From Dacryopinax spathularia (Eukaryota; Basidiomycota; Dacrymycetes; Dacrymycetales; Dacrymycetaceae): a stretch of 64,000 nt of DNA. The position numbers were made by a program, and so were the translations under genes. The notes beneath the pieces were generated by a model. The model was not told the origin of the DNA and did not search any database. It saw only the letters and a list, made by a program, of their open reading frames with translations. Below, one piece after another: positions 55,710-64,000 of the stretch (its first letter is position 1; the number at the start of each line of letters is the position of its first letter). The DNA lies in contig JBBPFI010000003.1 in NCBI GenBank assembly GCA_037974965.1, positions 310,001-374,000 on the forward strand, written 5' to 3'.

Positions 55710-56563
55710 ATGGATATCCTCAATCCTACCGCCGACCTCGAGACACCGCCTTCAGCACAACGGGTTTCTCGTGCGGGCAAGAAGGAGTACAGATGCAGAG
55801 AATGCAGTAGGACGTTCACGACGTCGGGACATCTGTCCCGCCACACTAGGGTCCACACTGGCGAGCGTAACCATGTCTGCCCTTTCCCAGACTGCAATAA
55901 GAGCTGCAGCAGGCAGGACAATCTTCTCCAACAGTGAGTAGCATGTGCTTCTTTGAAATGGTTCGATGGATGTCGGTCCTGACGCATCACAGTTACCGGA
56001 TGCACCTGCCGAAATCCGAGCATCCCTACGCAACGACCGAAGTGAGGCAAGCGTTGGAGGACATGTTCAGACAACAGGGCATCGAGCGAACTTCGGCACC
56101 GCCACCCCCAGCACGCCCCTCACCTCCTTCGCGTTCTCCCAAATCCCCGCCAGCGCCGAAAGTGCAAGCACCGCCGCCCCCGCCCCCAGTGCGTCCTCAG
56201 TCATATCCGTCGCCGCCACCGCATCTCCCGCCACCGCCGATGCAGCATCCCTTGCCGCCGCCTCCGCCTGGGATGTACCCTCCGGGATTCATGATCCACG
56301 GATCGCCGACGTACGACCCACACGACCCACGTCTTCAGTCCCAGGACCGGCTGTCTCCTGCTTCTCCATCTTCGCCAGCTCATTCAGATTCACCGAGCAC
56401 GCCTGAGTTTCCGATAGACCCTCAGCTGTTGCAGTCGCACCCTAAACCCGTCGGAACATCGAATCCTCAGACACCTTCCTCACCTCCACCCGTGACAATG
56501 TCGCCCTTCGGTCCGCCCCAGCGTCGGGGGTACGAAGTATCCTATATGCGGGGTGAACACTAG
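55710..56563 (+). CDS. Two-finger C2H2 transcription factor, Nrg1-like (paralogue 1), 264 aa
   Basis: Exons 55710-55933 and 55993-56563. Two adjoining C2H2 fingers at about residues 27-82: YRCRECSRTFTTSGHLSRHTRVH, linker TGERNH, then VCPFPDCNKSCSRQDNLLQHYRMH split by the intron at Q-H. The TSGHLxRH helix and the TGE.NH.CP linker resemble Nrg1/Nrg2 repressors, which silence glucose-, stress- and filamentation-related genes by recruiting Tup1-Cyc8; that role is inferred. The rest is Pro-rich (PPPPPPVRPQSYPSPPPHLP) and ends GYEVSYMRGEH, comparable to FQVSSLRGTL in the second copy. Start ATG sits behind a C/T-rich leader. Confidence 0.85.
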
Positions 56564-59500
56564 TTGAGGGTGAGATTTGAGACCAAAATACATCCTGACC
56601 GAGATGACTAATACCCAAACGCCCAGGGTTCCACTTCCTCTGCTCGCACGAACGCAGTAAGGCCGAACATCGTCCCGAGTCCAGCGAGCGAAACCACCGC
56701 GGACCACCTCTGCTTCTCGCGCCACTCCTAGCGACCAGCGAGCGACCCCACGCGTCTATAATATTTCACCGCGACTTCTGCAATTGTATTCTATAGAATG
56801 CCCTTCGCACCGTCCGTCCCGCCGCCCGCCCTCTCGTGTATCCGTGTTTCGCAATCCTAGCACTTCTCGTGTCATTCGTATGTATCGAGTTGCTTCGTCC
56901 ACGCTTGCTCTCTTCTGTCCTGTTCTGTTCGTTCGTCGCTACATGCAGTACACTTCGGATCGGACACACCCCTCCGTTTCCTTTCTTTTTTGCTAGCAAA
57001 CGCTTAATTCCATTTGGGCTGAGGACAACTACATATGCATGTGTCTGGCTGTGCTGGCTTGTGATCTGCGATATTTTGGCTACAACGATTTCAATGCTTT
57101 CAATACAAGCACTACATCTACGTCAGAACATCGTAAGCACAAAATATCTTGACAGGCACAGCCCACCTGTCCTTTAGATGGTCGGACAGAAAACGGCCGA
57201 GAGCCGATGACACCTCTCCCTCTGATAATAATGCCTCTCCGGCAGGAAAGTAGGAGGCATGGATTGAGCTCATGGGGTGGTGACTCGCACCGCTCGCAGA
57301 GTTCGCGCCGAAGGCCGATATCGTGGGGCGTCGGAGGGCGTCGGAGGGCGTCGGGTCGTAGGACTGACAGGCAAACAAGCGCCGGCGTTTGGGCTGTGCA
57401 CCCGCGGCACTATTCCCACCCCATCCCATCCGACTCTTCCTACCAGACCGTCCAATAGCCGGATGGGGAACATCCCTCCCAACTCACCTACACACATCAT
57501 TCCCTCGCTCTTCCAGGAAGTATGTAACTTACTGATGAATCATGCACCGGGACTGGGAGCGAGTTGAAGAAGACGGAAACCACGGGATCGTCCGCCGTAA
57601 AGCAGTGCACCTCACTTCAAACTATTTGGGCATCGTATGTATAGACTGGGCAGGGTCCTTGCTCTCTTCCTGTCTTAGCTGTCTTAGAGACCTTTGAGCG
57701 CTGTGTAGATCCGCGAGCGCTGGGAAGAGCCGGGGTCAGGGTCTCCGACGTCCTGCTGAATGAAGCGTTGGGTTGGAATTAAGACTGTTGCTGAGTGAGC
57801 TGATGATGCTCTGACAGATGAGCGAGGTAGATTACAAAGCTCAAGATGCAGATTCAGATAGAGAGATAGGTCGAGAGGTGGTCTTCTTGGAAGACTCTAT
57901 ACTGTAGCCTTCTGGGCTGTGGGAGAGCTTCCCACGCTGGATTGTATGGGCCATAGAGCGAGTTGAGTGAGTTGTTGATTCTTAGCCGGTGTGGGCTGGG
58001 CTCGATTCCCGAACTCGCCGGTTGTAACACATTCCCTTGACTCGGAGATTACGTCGAGGCCTCGCGCTAGATTCTGGGTTTTGTTGACGGCTTCTCCCTG
58101 AAGTTTCCGGTTAACGATGGGTAGAGTTCACATGCTACCAGAATACTGTAGAGCAGTAGCATGGTCTAGTGTGTGATATGACTTGACTTGCCGGACGAGA
58201 GCGGCGGAACGAGTGCCGCGTTTGGTGGGTGTGAGGGAAGGCTCCGGCCGCCCTGTCCTTGGAGTCCTTTCGGTTCTCGGTTCGTTACAGGAGCGGCCGA
58301 TTAGGTTTCAGGGTCTTTGAAGGGTAGTCATGCTGACTAAGCGTGCTGAGCGGATGGCCTGCGTCATCCCTGTGCCTTGCCCCGTTTCCTTCCTTTTTCG
58401 CTCCGGTTTTGTTTGTGCTGGCGTGACCCACGATTATCACCATATCAGCAGTCTGACCAGCAGGGTCTGACCCATCAGCACCCACCTTGTGCACAGCATA
58501 CAGCACCAAGCACCAGCACGACTCTGTTCTCGGCACATTCACTCACTGAGACTTCTCTTTGCTTTTCTTGGACGGTCACTCCCCGCTCGGCAGCCCTGCG
58601 CTCAATCGTCGGCAAGGGTCTTCTTACCCCTGTCAAAGGCCCATCCCATGCTGCCCTTCGCTTCTTCTTTCCCGCCCAAAGGGGTCCTCTTCCCAAGGGT
58701 AGTGCGCTTCTCGCCCGATCACTCCGGGTGCTCAGGGCTCGCTGCGCAACGGCTTGGCCCGTCCTCTGTCCAGAACATGTCCACACTCTCCAGAGCCGGC
58801 AAGACAGAAGGTCGTTGGCTGGCGCGCTAAATACGGGTATCAGCTCGCAACACATGCACGGTCTAGAATCTCACGGCCGCCTTTGGGCCGCGGGGCGCGG
58901 GGTGAGGACCCGTATGTTCCCCCCTGCACCGCATGATGACCAGGCAGGCAAGTGGCCACAGCAGGGAATCCCTATTCATTTCGAACCCGGAGCGCTCTGG
59001 CTGGGCCGCCGGCCGCGCGCGTCATTGTTGGTATTGTCAGGCGTGGCTGGATGCCTGGCAGCCTTCTCGACACTTCCTTCGTTCGGATTTCCCCATCTGG
59101 CGGTCGGAACGCAAATCCCACGGGCGCCTGCCGTTTTGTGTGGGAAGGTTCGCCCGATCGCACGAAAGAACGGGTCCCTTTGGTTGATTCGATTTGGGAA
59201 TCTATACCTCTGGGGGGTTAGAACGCCAGGGTGTGATGTCGCAGACCGCACCATAAACCCTGAATGGGGGGAGAGGGGGAGATTGACAGGGTCCTGGCCG
59301 ACCTCCCGGGGTGTTGAGGGGCTGCAAACCGTACCATCAAGGGGCACTTAACCCGCGGAATTCGTTCACGTTCACACTCTACGCACGAGGGTTTTGAGCC
59401 TTCTCTCCTTCTCCCCTCCCCAGTCTTCCCTTTCCCACTTCCGCCCCTCTCCCGCCCTCGGCTGCTCCTACTTAAGTGTTAGCTTCCCCCCTTCCACCCC

Positions 59501-59846
59501 CGCCTCCTCTCGCGGGTCTGTCTCGCCCCTCTTTCTCCCCTTCCCGCTTGCTGCTCTCGTGCTGCTGCTTATAGGCTGCCCGCTGCTCCTGCCAACCCAA
59601 AGCACAGCTTACGTCGCTGCATCTCAGCTCGGGCTCGATCCCTCTCTATTCAGCTGCTGCACATCTGACCATCTCCCCCTTTGGCTGTGCTCTCCCCGCG
59701 CTCTCCGTGCCGATCCGACCCTGAGCCGCTGCTTACAAAAGCCAGCCGCGTCCCCGGCGTCATCATTCCCGTGCCGCTCTCTGACACGCATATATCAACA
59801 ATCCTCTGCTGACTCGTCGCTCTCTGGCTTATTCCCTGGACTTGCA
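56564..59846. other. Very long intergenic stretch (3.3 kb)
   Basis: No gene supported. A triplicated GGGCGTCGGA at about 57328-57357 is the only clear repeat. The longest frame (58377-59351, plus, 324 codons) starts at TTG and overlaps open frames on both strands, typical of chance in GC-rich DNA. The last 450 bp are strongly C/T-rich and open in frame with the next gene but contain no ATG, fitting a long 5' leader. Confidence 0.5.
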
Positions 59847-60830
59847 ATGCCCGGATTCTCGATCCCCTCTGCCTCAGGCAGGCGTGTCGACCTCCTTAAC
59901 CCCGTCGACGTCGATCCGCACGAGCTCATCCGCGCCTCTTCCCTCACTCGGATGTCGTCGAGCGTCTCTCCGCCTCCTGCACATGAGAGCTCAACCTCTC
60001 CTCCATCCGCTGTGTCTCCCCTGCCTACACCTAGTGGGCGTGGGTCCAGCAAGCGCACGTATATGTGCCAGGAATGCTTGAAGATCTTCTCGACGTCTGG
60101 TGCGCATATATGCTACCCTAACCCTTTTGTCGCCTCTAACCCCGCTCAAAGGCCACCTCACTCGGCACTCCAAGGTTCATACGGGGGAGAAGAACCATAT
60201 ATGCCCATATCCTGAATGTCAACGTCGCTGTTCTCGACGTGACAACCTGCTGCAGCAGTAAGTCATCCCTGCCTGTGGTGGCCCTATTGTTCGTGATCTG
60301 ACGCGCATATGTGCAGCTATACTATGCATCTCACTAAGGAAGAGCGCGATCTGCCCACGACGTATGTCCGCGAAGCGCTGGCAGCGATGCAAGTCCGCAT
60401 GGGCACATACGTCCATCCCTACCCTCGCGGATCAGGTGGCGCAGCCGCGCTCGCAGCAAGCGCAGCCAAGGTCGGCGCCCCTCCCCCGCCCCCTCCGCCT
60501 CAGCATGCCCAGACCATGCCTACCCTGTCTTCCGCTGCTCGCCAATATCCCGAGCCCACGACCTACAGCACGACCGAACATCCTCCGCCGCCTAGGTTCA
60601 TCCCCCTGACGATGAGCCCTACTCCCCTCAAACCGATGGAGATCGTCCCGGACGACATGTATCGCCCTCCCAGCATGAGGCGCACCTCGTCCTCTTCCTC
60701 TAGCGAGTCTACCCTTGGCCCGATCACGCCTCCCACCCCGTTCGCACCGCCTATCTCGAGGAAGGAGTACCTCCCGCCTGCAACCGAAGACCGGCGGTTC
60801 CAAGTCTCCTCCCTGCGGGGAACGCTGTAA
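59847..60830 (+). CDS. Two-finger C2H2 transcription factor, Nrg1-like (paralogue 2), 290 aa
   Basis: Exons 59847-60099, 60152-60257, 60317-60830. Start is the first ATG of the frame (MPGFSIPSASGRRV). Fingers at about residues 72-127: YMCQECLKIFSTSGHLTRHSKVH, linker TGEKNH, ICPYPECQRRCSRRDNLLQHYTMH. The second intron is at the same Q-H codon as in paralogue 1; the first, within TSG-H, is extra. N-terminal Ser/Pro region, C-terminal Pro/Ser region ending FQVSSLRGTL. The first donor is GTGCGCATATATGC, the motif seen in other introns. Probably a DNA-binding repressor like paralogue 1; divergence outside the fingers implies an old duplication. Confidence 0.85.
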
Positions 60831-63731
60831 CGCCCCCTCGGCTTCGTCGGGGCACGTCCACTCACGTAAATAACTGCAAAGACCAAGACCTGCTTTCTCG
60901 GATCATTGCTGCTCGTTCTGTTTTCCTCAATTCTGTACTATATGCGGCATCGGTTTCGCCAAAGAACATGCGTGTATCATCCTAGCCTCTGTTTCTCCTT
61001 TCCTTCTTTCTTCCTTCAGTTTCTCTACCGGTTCACTCTGGGAAAATATGACCGTAATACTCCACCTGCCTCCCCAACTTCCCAAGTATGCTGTATCGCC
61101 TCCCTGCTTCTTATCATCACTTCGTACTAGTTAGTGATAGAACCCAATTCGCTGTCTATGTTGTTCGCCCTTACGTCAGAAGAATGAAAGCCCGAATGGT
61201 CAAGCAACTGGAACGGGAATGGCCAACCCCACGCTCGGGAGCCCTTGCAACCCTGGAGCGCTCCCTATGCTCGGCAAAGCACTGCACAGCAAAGCGAGCG
61301 TACGATCTGCGACAATACCCAGGGAGGGTTGGCTGGGCAGTCCCTCGATCCTGGTCATGAGTCCCCGTTTCTGTCAAGTATAGCAGGTATCACACGCGCA
61401 GCAAGGGGAGACTTCGCCCGATCTCGAGGGAGCTGGAGGGTAAGCGGGAGAGTGGGCAAGAGTATGCCAAATAAGGCAATCGGATCGGTGGCTTTCGTCG
61501 CGAGAACATGATCGGGCAGAGCCGGTTGACTCTCGCAGTGCAGTCACGTACCATCTATGAGTGTCGGACTAGCAGGAGAGGAACTACAGTGGATCTTGTT
61601 CGCGCTTAATGGTATATTGCGCTTGAGGGGTATGTTACGTGTTCCCTGGACTTGCTATAGAAGGTAACCGCTCCTCCCGATGGTCACGTTTCCGCTCCCT
61701 CGGGGTGACACGGTCGACCCAGAAAAAGATGGATAGAGACATGACTCGGATGTTCGCCGTTCTTCCCGGGGACGAGAAGAAGCATTTCAAACCGACTGTC
61801 TTAAAACTGCCCTGCTTGCCGTTCTGTGATGCGCATCACCTCCACTTCCACTGCTCGCTTAGCTGGGGGTTGGCTTCCGCTTCTGTTCACCAACCCGGAG
61901 AGCCGGAACGGAACGTCGTGCTGGGGAAGCGGAAGAGTAAGAGCGATGGCGGTGTAGAGTACAGTACACGGTCCGTACCTCTTTTCATCCAGGTCTTAGC
62001 GCTCAGAGCCCACCGCCAGAAGAAGGAACACAGAACGAGCGACAAATGGAGCGCAGGGACGGCCCTTGCTTTTTGTCAGGTGGCGGGGGCTCAGCAGGAC
62101 TGAAAAAAGGAGCGACAGGCGTCGGGGTTGGGTTTACAGGATCGGTAGAATTCCGCTTAAGCAGGTATAACGCGCGCAAGAGGCATCACCCTCCGAGTCT
62201 TCTATACTTTCGTGGAGGCCGGACGTCGACCGAATGGTCATGTTGCCAGAGCCGAGCCGAGCCGATCAGCGTTCTTCTCCCTCAACCGCCATTCGACTTG
62301 GATAAAGCCTTGAGCCCACCGCATTACAAGCCGAAGACTGCCTGCTATCCACACTTTCATCTCTCGCATGGAGGAGAAGAAGTCAGCGCACGAAATGGGA
62401 TCCTGATTCTCTTCTTTCGGGCGCCGTACCGCTGCCAGTGCTGGTCAGGACTACTGTGAGGTCACATTCGGCATCATCGGTCAAACCTACAGTATCTTTA
62501 GACTTTCACGCCCGGGTACCGGCACCGACAGCGGGGCCGACTCGGGCGCCGAGCGGTCAAATTCGGGAGAATGAGATTATTCCCTTCCTTCCCGCATCCC
62601 AGCTGCCCACGGTCCAGTCCTTCGGCTGATCATCGGCAAACGGCCGAACCGCAGGTGCACGCCGCTGGGTAAGGCACTCGTGAGATTGGGATGCTTTGGA
62701 GTACAGCAGTGGAAAGGGGGTTCTGCGTGCGGAAATGGCGTCCTATTGTCTTGCGTGCATGGAGCGTCCAAAGCCGTTCCCGGAGTCCGAGACAGGAGCA
62801 CTGGTAGCGACCGGGTGAGGCCGGGAAACAAGAGCGGAGTAGAGCGCGTCTTATGCGAGCCCTGGAGGATCCTGCGTCGATGTAGCGCGTTCTTGTACAG
62901 GGCCAGGGCTCTCAGAATCTGACGATCGTCCTCGTAAGGCAGCTCTGGTGGGCAAGCCGTTGTCCCATCATATATTTTGTCGTGTTCTTCGCTCAGAAGC
63001 TGCGTATCGTACACTTGAAACAGGTCCCTAATTTTGCCTCTGACTTACTCTGCTTGATACAACCGGAAGAAGCTATGCTTTGTGGCCGGTCGAGCTGTGG
63101 ATGTTTCCTGATTTTGCTGTCTTCAAGAGCTCCTGTATTACGCACGACAAGGTGAGGTGATTTCTCTAGAATGTGGTGGCTCGGGAGAGTCAATTAGGTT
63201 TGCTTTAACGCCGGCATCTTTCTGTACCTGAGAGTTACAGAAGCTGCAACGTCATGCCAGTAGAAGAAGATGAGAGCAAAGCAGGAAACCAGCAGAAGAT
63301 CCAGCGATATCCAATAATGAACAAACCGCTACTTGATATCGCCAGACGACTCCGAGCCCACATTTTCTCCCACCGTCAGGCACCCCGCATCTGAGAGAGG
63401 CACATGACCAATATCAGAAGAACAAAAGCCAGCAAGTCGAGCGCATATGGTCGTCATGTGCAACGTCCGCAACCGTGGTGGTGGTGGCCAGATTCTTGCG
63501 GCTCCTTACGTCCGCGCGGGAGCACTCGGCATCCGCTTAACTCCGATAGGCCCACCGTTCGCTTCGTGTCGTGTACCGTCCGTCGTTGCCCCGCTGCCGC
63601 TGCCCCGTTGGTCTCACTCACAATCGCCGCGTTCCCCGACAGCATACATTCACCTCCTCGCCGTCCTCAGCGACTATCGCGTCCTTTCCACAGAGGTATA
63701 CCCAACGAGTACGGAATAGCAAGCAAAAACG
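60831..63731. other. Long stretch (2.9 kb) without a supported gene
   Basis: Frames such as 61639-62103, 62046-62459 and 62577-63014 (minus) show no family resemblance, and several begin at non-ATG codons. No RNA gene, repeat array or transposon end was seen. Could hold lineage-specific or non-coding transcripts that cannot be judged from sequence alone. Confidence 0.4.
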
Positions 63732-64000
63732 ATGGGATCTTTCCAGTCTTCGCTCGTCATCACCGCCGCGGTCGCAGTAGCCGGCGTAGGCCTAGTCTAC
63801 GTCCTCACCCGACCATCTACACGTCCTCCTCCTCCGCCAGCAGGAGGGCCTCCAGCGACGACATCCGGCAAGAAGAGCAAGAAGAAGAAAGGTGCTTCTT
63901 CCACCACCACCACCACCACCACTACGGCCGGCGTGCTGGGAGCGGGACAGAGTGCGAACGAGAAGGAGAAACGACTCCCCGGTGGATTGGCAGACGATAG
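63732..64000 (+). CDS. 5' end of a membrane-anchored protein, possibly Tom70 (partial)
   Basis: ATG at 63732, open to the window edge (89 codons). N-terminal membrane segment SSLVITAAVAVAGVGLVYVL followed by a Pro-rich stretch, a Lys-rich patch (GKKSKKKKG), a Thr run and a charged linker (NEKEKRLPGGLADD). A signal anchor followed by a Lys-rich, low-complexity linker is how fungal Tom70, the outer-membrane import receptor with TPR repeats, begins. The TPR part would lie beyond the window, so this is a guess. The Thr run is encoded by repeated ACC. Confidence 0.5.
   Translation, partial: MGSFQSSLVITAAVAVAGVGLVYVLTRPSTRPPPPPAGGPPATTSGKKSKKKKGASSTTTTTTTTAGVLGAGQSANEKEKRLPGGLADD

Noticed and set aside
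57958-58018. tRNA-like structure: 7-bp stem GCGAGTT/AACTCGC with a B-box-like GGCTCGATTCC
   Set aside because: Only 61 nt long, no proper D arm or anticodon arm, and the T stem does not pair well. Probably chance or a decayed tRNA-related fragment.
58377-59351. 324-codon open frame on the plus strand
   Set aside because: Starts at TTG, overlaps long open frames on both strands, no family resemblance and no intron pattern. Typical of GC-rich non-coding DNA.
61639-62459. Overlapping plus-strand frames as a gene
   Set aside because: Low similarity to any protein known to me, no convincing start or splice sites, and stops in all frames nearby.

Overview
This is filamentous fungal DNA, most likely from a mushroom-forming basidiomycete (Agaricomycotina). 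Genes are dense and split by many introns of about 46-60 nt, DNA transposon genes of the Kyakuja-Dileera-Zisupton (KDZ) type are present, and the host genes are of fungal type (cytochrome c1, class 2 dihydroorotate dehydrogenase, Nup85, PIF1 helicase, a Far1/Ste5-like scaffold, a Zds1-like protein, Nrg1-like zinc fingers). No species can be named from this alone. Exon coordinates were read by eye from splice sites and frame; every multi-exon model given with exons closes to a whole number of codons.

Region 1 (1-11,200): the 3' end of a gene related to the large low-complexity gene at 11,200, then a roughly 8.7-kb block that I read as one KDZ-type DNA transposon insertion. It holds a transposase gene with one in-frame stop (6630-10154), two intact multi-exon genes of unknown function (4200-5867, 2186-3759) and a small gene on the other strand (1752-2151). 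The two related host genes therefore seem to have been neighbours before the insertion.

Region 2 (11,200-20,000): a prion-like, RE-rich 895-residue protein; two convergent paralogous secreted ferritin-like (Rds1/LsdA-type) proteins; cytochrome c1 in seven exons.

Region 3 (20,500-24,723): a RING-PH-vWA protein of the Far1/Ste5 pheromone-pathway scaffold type.

Region 4 (27,000-39,300): two paralogous secreted beta-lactamase-fold serine hydrolases with the same six intron positions flank a tandem pair of kinase-like genes, a PX-domain gene and dihydroorotate dehydrogenase with a C-terminal extension. The second kinase-like gene appears to use GC-AG introns at two of four positions where its sister uses GT-AG.

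Region 5 (40,100-53,400): an unknown disordered protein, a Zds1/Zds2-like protein, nucleoporin Nup85 and a PIF1-type helicase.

Region 6 (55,700-64,000): two related two-finger C2H2 genes of Nrg1 type separated by 3.3 kb, a long stretch with no recognisable gene, and at the right edge the 5' end of a membrane-anchored protein that may be Tom70.

Points for a second look: the four-gene transposon, the GC donors and conserved upstream blocks of the kinase-like pair, a CGCATATA/TATATGCG motif recurring in introns, and a perfect 31-nt palindrome inside the transposon.
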